From JANNOG01 sp050329415 (GTDB lineage Bacteria; Actinomycetota; Actinomycetes; Actinomycetales; JBBAYJ01), in NCBI GenBank assembly GCA_050329415.1, contig JBHJOS010000015.1:97727-161726 (forward strand): a stretch of 64,000 nucleotides of DNA, written 5' to 3'. Of this stretch, positions 25,858 to 34,400 are shown one piece after another. The position numbers were made by a program, and so were the translations under genes. Positions within the stretch are counted from its first letter, which is position 1. Each line of letters starts with the position of its first letter. The notes under the pieces were generated by a model that saw only the letters and a list, made by a program, of their open reading frames with translations, was not told the origin of the DNA and did no database searches.

Positions 25858-25882
25858 ACGGCCCTGCTCAGCATGGCCGCGC

Positions 25883-25906
25883 CACTGCTGCGCGCGCGCA
25901 GCAGTG
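25883..25906. promoter_or_regulatory. perfect 24-bp palindrome before the ANTAR gene
   Basis: The 24 bases are their own reverse complement, with outer half-sites CACTGCTG/CAGCAGTG and a CGCG centre. It lies 25 bp after the sigma-factor stop and covers where the -35 of the next promoter would sit, so it could be a terminator, an operator, or both. Confidence 0.5.
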
Positions 25907-25916
25907 ACGCGCGGCC

Positions 25917-25922
25917 GATAGT
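25917..25922 (+). promoter_or_regulatory. -10 element of leaderless ANTAR mRNA
   Basis: GATAGT, 6 nt before the ATG at 25929. Confidence 0.45.
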
Positions 25923-25928
25923 GAGGCC

Positions 25929-26618
25929 ATGACGTCCGCAGCGCCCGCCGTGACTCCGGGGGACCTCCTCCCCCGGCGCTTCGTGGCCCTCGCCGCGGCC
26001 GCAGTGCACACCGGACTTCCGCACGCCGTCGGTATCGGGATCGACGTCCGGCGCACCGCCGCCACCGGTCCCTCGCTCAGCAGCGGGACGGACCTCGCGC
26101 TGCGGATCGAGGCGGCCCTGGCCCACGGACCCGCCCGGGAGTCCCCGCTCGACGCGGTCGACCGGTGCCGCCGGGACCGCCGCCCCCAGGCCATCACCCT
26201 CGGCCGTCCGGCGCGGAACGCGCTGGCCGCTGCAGACCTCGGGGACGTGCGCTGGCTCGCCGCTGCTCCCGCACCGGAGGCTGACGCCGTGGTGACGGCC
26301 TGGCTGCGCCGCCCGGCGCGCCCGCCCGACCTCGTCGCCCTGGAGGAGTCCGGTCCGCTGGTGGCCGACGCGGTCCGCTCCGCCGAGGACCTCCATGAGC
26401 ACCTCGTCGTGCCACCCACCCGCCTCCTCATCGAACAGGCGAAGGGTGTCCTCATGGCCCACCACGGGGTCGGGCCGGACGACGCCTTCGACCTACTCCG
26501 CGCCGTCAGTCAGCGTCGCAACGTCCCCGTCCGGGAACTCGCCCGGGTCGTCGTCGACGGCCTCGCCCCGGCGGGACGCGGGCGACACCGGCCGCCTGTC
26601 CTGGATGGCCCGTCTTGA
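25929..26618 (+). CDS. ANTAR-domain response regulator
   Basis: A 229-residue protein. Residues 1-150 are a poorly conserved sensory region with no clear GAF or PAS motifs I can name. Residues 165-215 form an ANTAR RNA-binding domain: I-E-Q-A-K-G-V-L-M-A followed by D-A-F-D-L-L-R-A-V-S and N-V-P-V-R-E-L-A. ANTAR proteins prevent termination by binding paired stem-loops in mRNA leaders. It follows the sigma factor in the same direction but has its own putative promoter. Its RNA targets are not evident in this window. Confidence 0.88.
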   Translation: MTSAAPAVTPGDLLPRRFVALAAAAVHTGLPHAVGIGIDVRRTAATGPSLSSGTDLALRIEAALAHGPARESPLDAVDRCRRDRRPQAITLGRPARNALAAADLGDVRWLAAAPAPEADAVVTAWLRRPARPPDLVALEESGPLVADAVRSAEDLHEHLVVPPTRLLIEQAKGVLMAHHGVGPDDAFDLLRAVSQRRNVPVRELARVVVDGLAPAGRGRHRPPVLDGPS

Positions 26619-26785
26619 TCGAGTCCGTGTCGCACGCCGGGAGTGCGCAGTTCCCGGATTACCGTGCCGAGATGACAGCGGATCCGGACGGGCGGGGCCG
26701 GGCGGTCGAGCGGGCGTCCGCCGGGCGGCGCCGGGGCACGGCCGACACCCGACCGAGCCTGCCCTGACGGGAGGGGAGACGCATC

Positions 26786-27784
26786 CTGAGCGACGACCGA
26801 CCCGTCTGCCTCGTCCGCCAGGCGCTCGGCCTGGGCGACCTCGTGGTGGCCGTGCCTGCTCTGCGGGCGCTGCGGCGCGCGCTCGGCGGCCACCGGCTGG
26901 TGCTGGCGGGCACTCCGGCGCTGCTGGGTGCGGCCCAGGCCTGGGACCTGGTCGACGAGGCCGTCCCGACCGTGCCGTGGGAGCCGCCGGCGGGCGCCGA
27001 CGTCCCGGACCTCGCCGTCAACCTCCAGGGCGAGGGACCGCGGCACGTCGAGGAACTGGCGGCGCTCGGTCCGCGGCTGCTCGTGACCTTCGGCGCCCCG
27101 GAGCTGGCGGGGCCGGGGCGGGTGGTGCTGCCCTGGGTCGCGCCCGACCTCCCCTACGCCGGCGAGCACCAGGCCGATCGGTGGCTGCGTCTGGTGCGCG
27201 CCGGGGTGGGCGCGGACCGGCAGCCCGGCGACTCGGTCATCGTGCCGCCCGAAACCGTCCCGGAACCCGGCGTCCCCCGCGGATCCGTCGTGCTCCACCC
27301 GGGTGCCACCTCGGGGGCCCGCCGGTGGCCAGGCCGCCAGTTCTCCGAGGTCGCGGCGGTGCTGGGGGACCGTGGCATCGATGTCGTCGTGACCGCCGGA
27401 CCCGGCGAGGAGCGCCTCGCCGAGGCCGTCGTCTTCGGTGCCGTGTCCCGGCGGGTCCGGGCGTGGGCGCCGGAGTCGGTGGTCGAGCTGTCGGCCGGAC
27501 TGGCCCGGGCGTCGGCGGTCGTGGTCGGGGACACCGGGGTCGGCCACCTCGCGGCGGCCCTGCGGGTCCCGGCGGTCCACCTCTACGGGCCCAGCGACCC
27601 CGCCGAGTGGGGTCCCTTCGACGACCGTGCGCACCGGCGGGTCCTGCACCCGGTCCTCTACGGCGACCCCACCGACCCCCACGCCCGGGCGACCCACCCG
27701 GCGCTGCTGCGCATCACCCCGGACGACGTGCTCACCGCACTGGACGACCTGCTGGGTCCGGCGCTCGTCACGGCCTCCGGCTGA
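26786..27784 (+). CDS. glycosyltransferase family 9 protein with apparent CTG start
   Basis: A GT9 (heptosyltransferase-like) enzyme. The start region V-R-Q-A-L-G-L-G-D-L-V-V-A-V-P-A-L is the conserved first strand and nucleotide-sugar loop of the family; V-V-V-G-D-T-G-V-G-H-L-A-A-A-L near 245-260 and H-L-Y-G-P-S-D-P complete it. The frame opens after a TGA at 26765 and contains no ATG, GTG or TTG before the conserved strand. CTG 26786 has GGGAGGGGAG 7 nt upstream and is the only plausible start (ATC 26783 as outside choice), giving 332 residues. GTG 26843 would remove the conserved strand. Acceptor unknown. Its end overlaps the convergent lacI gene by 17 bp. Confidence 0.85.
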   Translation: MSDDRPVCLVRQALGLGDLVVAVPALRALRRALGGHRLVLAGTPALLGAAQAWDLVDEAVPTVPWEPPAGADVPDLAVNLQGEGPRHVEELAALGPRLLVTFGAPELAGPGRVVLPWVAPDLPYAGEHQADRWLRLVRAGVGADRQPGDSVIVPPETVPEPGVPRGSVVLHPGATSGARRWPGRQFSEVAAVLGDRGIDVVVTAGPGEERLAEAVVFGAVSRRVRAWAPESVVELSAGLARASAVVVGDTGVGHLAAALRVPAVHLYGPSDPAEWGPFDDRAHRRVLHPVLYGDPTDPHARATHPALLRITPDDVLTALDDLLGPALVTASG

Positions 27785-28877
27785 CCTCGGGGGCCGGCCC
27801 CGTCGTCGTCCCCACCCGGAGGCCGACCGGGAGCACCACGTCCGGTGGCCGCCGCCCGGCCAGCAGCTCGGCCACGGCCCGACCCGCGGTGCGGCCCTTC
27901 TCGGCCGTCGGCTGCACGACGGTCGTGAGGACGACGGGGGCGATGGTCGGCAGCTCGACGCCATCGAAACCGGCGACGGACACCTCGCCCGGCACCGCTA
28001 GGCCGAGGGCGTGGGCCGCCCGGACCACGCCGAGGGCCAGCAGGTCGCTTTGGGCGACGACGGCGGTGGGCCGGCGCTCCGGCGGCGCGTCGAGCAGGGC
28101 CCGCCCGGCGATCTCGCCCTCCTCGACGGCGTTCGCCGCCACCTCCCACGCCGGGATGTCCCCGCACACCTCCGCCACCCCACCCAGCCGTTCGCTCACG
28201 GCCTGGTAGTGCGGCCGGCCGAGCCGTCCGGCATCGATTGGTCCCTGCCGCCCGTCCAGCCGCAGCGGCAGGGTGACGACCGCCACCCGGCGGTGGCCGA
28301 GGTCGGTGAGGTGCCGGGCGAGCCGCGCGCTGCCGGCGCGATCCTCGGTCCCGACGAACACCGGGCCGTCGCCGAGGCGGTCCTCGACGGCCACGACCGG
28401 CACACCGCGGCGCAGCAGCATGGGCAGCACCGGATCGTCGGGCAGCCCGCCCATCGTGTAGACCGCGGCGTCGAGCGGCACCCGGCCGATCTGCTCGAGC
28501 GACGGGCCGTTCCGCTGGTCGTCGCCGGGCAGGAGCAGCAGGCCCACCCCCAGCGGGCCGAGCACCTCGGCGATCCCGTCGAGCAGGAGGACCGCGACCG
28601 GGTCCCGGAAGGCGTACCCGAGGCGTTCGCCCACGACGGCCCCCACCACCCCGCTGCGGCGCGACCTCAGGGACCGGGCGAGCGGGTCCGGGCCGGCGTA
28701 TCCGAGCGCGGCCGCGGCGGCGACGACGCGCGCCCGTGTGGCCGCCGCCACTCGGGCGCCCCCGGACAGCGCCAGCGACGCCGTGGACACCGCGACCCCG
28801 GCACGGGCAGCGACATCGGACAGCGTCGCCCGGACCGCGACGTCGGGGCCGGGCGTCGACCGGGCGGTCGGGGGCAT
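27768..28877 (-). CDS. LacI-family transcriptional regulator
   Basis: A 369-residue repressor. The N-terminal HTH has A-T-L-S-D-V-A-A-R-A-G-V-A-V-S-T-A-S-L-A-L, preceded by about 15 Pro/Ala-rich residues. The periplasmic-binding-like domain has R-R-V-A-V-V-T-L and S-V-A-G-F-D-G near 305. ATG 28877 is used. It is divergent from an MFS transporter with only 27 bp between starts. A LacI-type operator lies at 28927-28940, so it probably controls itself and the transporter in response to a sugar or nucleoside not identifiable here. Confidence 0.9.
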   Translation of the reverse strand: MPPTARSTPGPDVAVRATLSDVAARAGVAVSTASLALSGGARVAAATRARVVAAAAALGYAGPDPLARSLRSRRSGVVGAVVGERLGYAFRDPVAVLLLDGIAEVLGPLGVGLLLLPGDDQRNGPSLEQIGRVPLDAAVYTMGGLPDDPVLPMLLRRGVPVVAVEDRLGDGPVFVGTEDRAGSARLARHLTDLGHRRVAVVTLPLRLDGRQGPIDAGRLGRPHYQAVSERLGGVAEVCGDIPAWEVAANAVEEGEIAGRALLDAPPERRPTAVVAQSDLLALGVVRAAHALGLAVPGEVSVAGFDGVELPTIAPVVLTTVVQPTAEKGRTAGRAVAELLAGRRPPDVVLPVGLRVGTTTGPAPEVSRRP

Positions 28878-28904
28878 TCGCCCACGGTGGCATCCCGTCG
28901 GCGC

Positions 28905-30146
28905 ATGGGGCATCCTGACGATGTGGTCGAAACGATTCGACACGGTCGTGCGGACGAGTTCGACGACCGCCGGCTGCGCCGGGCCCGGACTGCGGTCACC
29001 GTCCCCTTCGTCGTCAACGGGATGGTCTTCGCGTCGTGGATCTCCCGGGTCCCCGCGCTGCGCGACGCCTTCGATCTGACCGGGGCGCAGCTGGGCATGC
29101 TGTTGCTGTGCCTGTCCGCGGGCGCCGTCGCCGCGTTGCCCGCGGCCGGACCCGTCGTCCACCGTTTCGGGGCGGCACGCATCGTCGCCGCCGGGTCGGC
29201 GGTGGTCGCGATGGGCTTGTGGGGGGTGGGAGCGGGGATCCTGCTCGACGCAGTCGCTCTCAGCGGCGCGAGCCTGATCGTCGTGGGGGTCGGCATGGGT
29301 GCCTGGGACGTCGCCATGAACGTGGAGGGCACCGAGGTCGAACGCGGCATCGGTCGCACGATCCTGCCGCGCCTGCACGGGTGGTTCAGCGTGGGCTCGG
29401 TGCTGGGCGCCGGCGTCGGCGCGCTCGCCGCCTGGACCGGTGTGCCGTTGGCGGCCCAGGTGCTCGTCGCCGGCCCGCTCGGCCTGGTGGCGGTCGCCCT
29501 CGCGGCCCGCTGGTTCTTCCCCCAGGTGCCCGCCGCCCGGCGCGCCGGAGCCCGCCCGTCGTCGGGTGTGGGCCGAGCCTGGCGAGAGCCGCGGACACTG
29601 CTCGTCGGCCTCCTGACGCTGGGCTTCGCCTTCACCGAGGGGTCGGCCAACGACTGGCTCGCGGTGGCCCTCGTCGACGGCTTCGACGCGAGCGAGGCCG
29701 TGGGGGCCGCCGGCTTCGCGGGGTTCGTCGCGGCCATGACCGTGGGACGGATGGTCGGAGGCGGCCTCGTGGAGCGCTGGGGCCGGGTCCCGGTGCTGCG
29801 CGCCAGCGCCTTGGCGGCTGTCGCCGGTCTGACGCTCGTCCTCGTCGGGGGCGACCTGGTGATCGCGCTGGTCGGGTCGGTGCTGTGGGGTCTCGGTGCG
29901 GCACTCGGGTTCCCGGCCGGGATCAGTGCGGCGGCGGACGACCCCGCGATGGCGGCGGCCCGGGTGTCGGTGGTCAGCGCCATCGCCTACACCGCGTTCC
30001 TCGCCGGTCCACCCGTCGTCGGACCGCTGAGCGACGCCGTGGGCATGCCGGCCGCGTTGGTCGTCGTGGTCGCGGCGCTCGGGTTGTCGCTGGCGACCGC
30101 CGGTGCCGCCCGGCGCCCCCGGGGCTGCCTGGAGTCGAGGTCGTGA
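28905..30146 (+). CDS. MFS transporter (sugar/fucose-permease-like)
   Basis: A 413-residue MFS protein with about 12 transmembrane helices. V-V-N-G-M-V-F-A-S-W-I-S-R-V-P in helix 1 and G-M-G-A-W-D-V-A-M-N-V-E-G in helix 4 are characteristic of the YbjJ-like branch of the fucose-permease group. ATG 28905 is used; GTG 28923 is an alternative. Either would place the LacI-type operator inside the first 15 codons. FUSC-like gene follows with GTGA overlap. Substrate unknown. Confidence 0.85.
   Translation: MGHPDDVVETIRHGRADEFDDRRLRRARTAVTVPFVVNGMVFASWISRVPALRDAFDLTGAQLGMLLLCLSAGAVAALPAAGPVVHRFGAARIVAAGSAVVAMGLWGVGAGILLDAVALSGASLIVVGVGMGAWDVAMNVEGTEVERGIGRTILPRLHGWFSVGSVLGAGVGALAAWTGVPLAAQVLVAGPLGLVAVALAARWFFPQVPAARRAGARPSSGVGRAWREPRTLLVGLLTLGFAFTEGSANDWLAVALVDGFDASEAVGAAGFAGFVAAMTVGRMVGGGLVERWGRVPVLRASALAAVAGLTLVLVGGDLVIALVGSVLWGLGAALGFPAGISAAADDPAMAAARVSVVSAIAYTAFLAGPPVVGPLSDAVGMPAALVVVVAALGLSLATAGAARRPRGCLESRS
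28927..28940. promoter_or_regulatory. LacI-family operator
   Basis: TCGAAACGATTCGA, a 14-bp inverted repeat with 12 of 14 symmetric bases and the central CG typical of LacI-family operators. It sits just inside the MFS reading frame and 50 bp from the lacI start. Confidence 0.65.
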
Positions 30147-31270
30147 GCGGCCGGCCGGGCCCCCCGCGTGGGGTGGCCGGGTGGCTGCTGTGGTGGCTCC
30201 GGTCGGGGCTGCGGCCCGCCGTGGGCCGGGTGCGCATGAGCCTGTGGGCCGTCGCCCAGATGTCAGCCGGAGCGGGGCTGGCGTGGTGGATCGCCACCGA
30301 ACTGGTCGGCCACCCGTTCCCGTTCTTCGCCGCGGTCGCGGCCGTGGTGTGCCTGGGCCTGGCGGCAGCCCACCGGCTGCGACGGGTGGCCGAGCTGGCG
30401 GTCGGCGTCACCGTCGGAGTGGCGCTCGGCGAGGCGCTGGTCGACGTCATCGGCCGGGGAGCCTGGCAGATCGCCCTTGTCGTCGCGCTCGCGCTCGCGC
30501 TGTCGCGCCTGCTCGACAGCGGTGCCCTGCTCGCGACGCAGGCGGCGGTCCAGGCGGTCCTCGTCCTCGCGATCCCCGAGCAGGCGTCGGGGAACGTCGA
30601 CCGCTGGGTCGACGCCATGGTCGGGGGCCTCGTGGCTCTCGCGATCGCGTTGCTCACCCCGCCCGACCCCCGGTACGCCGCCGACGCCGGGGCCCGCAGC
30701 GCCATCCTCGCGCTGGTCCGCGTCCTGCGATGCCTGGCGACGGCCGTCCGCGACGCCGACCCGGACGAGGCCGGCCGGGCACTCGGCCTCTCCCGCGCGA
30801 CGCAGCGCGACCTCGACGAGTGGGAGGCGGCCGTCGCCACCGGCGAGGAGATCGTGCGGTTCTCGCCCCTTCGCCGGCACCGGGCACGCGACATGGTCCA
30901 CCGGCGTCGCGCCCTCACCGGCCTGGACCGGGCGGTCCGCAACGCCCGGGTGCTGGCACGGCGGGTCGCCGGGGCGCTCGACGACGGTCGCCCGGTCCCG
31001 GTGCCGGTGGCGGCCGTCCTCGACGATCTCGCCACCGCCCTCGAGCGGCTGCGGGGCCCGGTCGGTGCCGGCGAAGCCGGGTCGCTGGTGGCCGACCTCA
31101 CGGACCTGGCCCGTCGGCTCCGGGTCGCCGAGACCGGGTCCACCAGCTGGGCCGGGGCGGTCGCCGTCGCCCAGCTGCGCTCGATCGTCGTCGACGTGCT
31201 GACGGCCACCGGGATGCCGGCGCGGCAGGCCCGGGCGCTGCTGCCGGACCCGGGCCGCGCCATCGGCTGA
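30143..31270 (+). CDS. FUSC-like (aromatic acid exporter-type) membrane protein
   Basis: A 375-residue protein. The N-terminal half has about six transmembrane helices, including P-F-P-F-F-A-A-V-A-A-V-V-C-L-G near residue 55, typical of the FUSC/ArAE family. The C-terminal half is a cytoplasmic helical domain rich in Arg and Asp. It begins with a GTG that overlaps the MFS stop by 4 bp, so the two are co-translated. Export of small organic acids is known for the family; here substrate is unknown. Confidence 0.8.
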   Translation: MSGRPGPPRGVAGWLLWWLRSGLRPAVGRVRMSLWAVAQMSAGAGLAWWIATELVGHPFPFFAAVAAVVCLGLAAAHRLRRVAELAVGVTVGVALGEALVDVIGRGAWQIALVVALALALSRLLDSGALLATQAAVQAVLVLAIPEQASGNVDRWVDAMVGGLVALAIALLTPPDPRYAADAGARSAILALVRVLRCLATAVRDADPDEAGRALGLSRATQRDLDEWEAAVATGEEIVRFSPLRRHRARDMVHRRRALTGLDRAVRNARVLARRVAGALDDGRPVPVPVAAVLDDLATALERLRGPVGAGEAGSLVADLTDLARRLRVAETGSTSWAGAVAVAQLRSIVVDVLTATGMPARQARALLPDPGRAIG

Positions 31271-31466
31271 GCTGCCGGGTCCGCCACACCGCTCATGATC
31301 GGGACTTCCCACCGGTTCGATGGTCCACACCGTGATTCGATCATCAGAACGGGTGGACAGCCGTGATCATGCGGGTGGGGCGGGTGGACCGTGTTCGCGG
31401 CGGCTCGACTCGGCCCGGGCTCCTCCAGTCCCGGCTCCGGTGATCATGGGAAATGTCGGGAGTCCG

Positions 31467-34400
31467 TCAGGAATGGAGCACCGAGTCCACGGCCCGGCGG
31501 ATGCGCTGCTCGCTCACCGGGTGCGCGGTCCCCAGGGACTGGGCGAACAGCGCCACCCGGAACTCCTCCAGCTGCCAGCGCAGCGCTGCTGCGCCCGGGC
31601 GTCCGGCGGTCCGGGCGACGTCGTCGGCGGCCGACCGCCACCGGGCCAGCAGGGCGGCGTCCCGGCGCGGGTCCTCGATCAGGGCCGTGACCCGCCGACG
31701 GGCCGCGGTGACGTAGCGCAGCAGGTGCGGCAGCCGCTCCCGTCCGGTGGCCGACACCCATGTCGGCCCGAGCAGCGTGTCGAGGTGACGCTGCTCGTCG
31801 GCGAGGCCGCCAGCGAGCGCCGGCTCGGTGCGTCCGGCCGCGCGCGCCTGCGCTACGGCCAGCTCGCCGTAGGCCTCCCCGGCGGCCGACGACACCCGCA
31901 CCGCCAGGTCGAGGATCTCGCGCGCCGCGTCGTGCACCCCGGCCCGGACGCTCCCGGCGAGCTCGTCGAACCCCTCGGGCGTCCGCGGCCAGCCGTTCCG
32001 CGCCACCCAGCGACCAGCCAGGTCGGCCATCGCGGCCCGCATGACGTCGAGGAGCAGGCCGGCGGTGTCCGTGCCCGGCGGCGCCGCGAGGGCGAGCTTC
32101 GCCGGGGTTGCCAGCGCAGCCACCAGCTCCCGGACCGGCGATGCCACCGTGAGCAGGAGCAGGGCGAGGATCCCGCCCGGCAGTGCCCGGTCGGCCTCCG
32201 CCCGGGACGGCAGGACGCGGACCCCGACGGTGCCGCCGGGCTCGGCCACCAACGCTGGGTACGCCGTGACGGGCCCGGCGGGGCCGGGCACCGTGATCTG
32301 CTCCGGCAACGGCCCGACGCTCCACTGCCGAAGCCCGTGGCGCTCGAGGTCGCCCGCCAGCTCGGCCACCGCGGTGCGCTGGCGGGTGCCCATCTGAGCG
32401 CGCAGTGCCACCGGGTCCCGACCCGCGGCCACGACCGAGCCGTCGGCGGCCACCACCCGCACCCGCATCCGCAGGTGCGCGGGCAGCCGCGCGGCGTCGA
32501 GGTCGTCGAGGGTCACCACCGTCCCGCCCAGGCCGCTCAACCCGCGGGCCACCTCGTCGACCAGCCGGCCTCGCGGGACCCCGCCGCGGCTGCCGTCGCT
32601 GCCGTCCCCCAGGACGCGGGCCAGCACCCCGGCGGCGTGCGTGGCCGCTGGGGCGAAGCTGCGGCGCACCCCCTTCGGCAGGGTCCGGATCAGCTCCGCC
32701 ACCAGCTCCTCGCGCAGCCCGGGCACCAGCCACTCCAGCGCCGCCAGGTCCGCTCCCGCGAACTGGGACAGCGGGACCTCGACGCTCACCCCGTCATCCG
32801 GCTCCCCGGGCGCGAACCGGTAGGTCAGCGGGAACCCCGCGCCGGTGCCGGGGTCGTGCCACTCGTCGGGGAAGGCGTCCGCCGCCGGCCCGCGCCCGCG
32901 TCGCACGACGGTGTCGAGGTCGAGTGCGAGCAGGTCCGGGGACTCCCGCCGAGCCGACCGCCACCAGCGGTCGAACGTCCGGGCCGAGACGACGCCGTCC
33001 GGCAGCCGGGCGGAGAAGAACGACACGAGGTCGTCCTCGCCGATGACGGCGTCGCGCCGCCGCGCCCGTTCCTCGATCCCCTCCGCCTCGGCGAGCACCT
33101 CACGGTTGGCGGCCAGGAAGGCGTGCGGCGCGTCCCACTCGCCGTGGACCAGGGCGTGGCGCACGAACAGGTCCCGGGCGACGGGCGGATCGACCCGGCC
33201 GTAGTCGACGGCACGGCCGGTCACGACCGGCAGCCCATACACCGTGACCCGCTCGGTCGCGAGCACCTGTGCCCGGCGGCGGTCCCAGCGCGGCTCGCTG
33301 TACGTGCGCACGGCGAGGTCGCCGGCAGCGGCTTCGACCCACGGGGGCTGGACCCCGGTCACGGTGCGGGCGAGGACCTGAGAGGTCTCGACCAGCTCGG
33401 CGGCCATCACCCACCTCGGTCGTCGGCGGCCCAGCCCGCTGCCCGGGGCGATCCGGAACCGGACGCCCCGCGCGCCCTGGTACTCCTCCGACCCCGGTCG
33501 GGGGCGGGCCTGGCCGCCCGGTGCCCGGCGGTCGCCGGACCCGACCCGGGCCGGCTCGTCGAGGCGCAGCCCGACGTGGGACAGCAGGCCGGCGAGCACC
33601 GCGCGATGGACCCGGTCGGCGGCGTCGGCGACCGGCGAGCCGCCCACACCGGTCGACGGCTCGCCGTCGCGCGTCGGCTCGGTCAGTCCCACGGTGCTGG
33701 AGGTCCAGCCCAGCTCCCGGGCCGTCTGCCGGAGCTGTCCGGCGAGGTCCCACCACTCCCTGGTCCGCCGGAAGCTCAGGTACTCGGTCCGGCACCGCCG
33801 TCGCAGCGCCGACCCCGACAGGGCGGCGCGGGCGGACTCCAGGTACCGCCACAGCGCCAGCAGGCCGAGGAAGTCGGAGTCCGGGTCCGCGAACCGGCGG
33901 TGGGCGGCGTCCGCCGGGCCCGGATCGTCGCGGGGCCGCTCCCGTGGGTCGATGATCGACAGGGCGGCCGTGATGACGACCATCTCGTCGAGGCAGCCGG
34001 TCCGCTCGGCCTCGACGAGCATCCGCCCCAGGCGAGGGTCCACGGGGAGGCGCGACAGCGCCCGCCCGATGGCGGTGACGCGAGGCGCCGTGACCCCGGG
34101 GGCGGCCACGGCGGCGGGAACCCCCGGTTCCACGGCGTGCAGTTCTTCGAGCAGGGCGACGGCGTCGCGGACCGCCCGTCGGTCGGGCGGGTCGACGAAG
34201 GGGAAGTCCTCGACCGCCCCGAGATCGAGCGCCGCCATCCGGAGCACGACGGCCGCCAGGTTCGTGCGGAGGATCTCCGGTTCGGTGAAGGCCGGGCGGG
34301 TCTCGAAGTCCGCCTCCGGGTACAGCCGGATGCAGATCCCGTCGGCCACCCGGCCGCACCGCCCCGCCCGCTGGCGGGCCGACGCCTGGGAGATCGGCTC

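Noticed and set aside
31271..31466. Repeated GATCATG words between the FUSC and hrpA genes as an operator array
   Set aside because: Spacing and flanks vary, neither gene starts here (both end), so a promoter role is unlikely.
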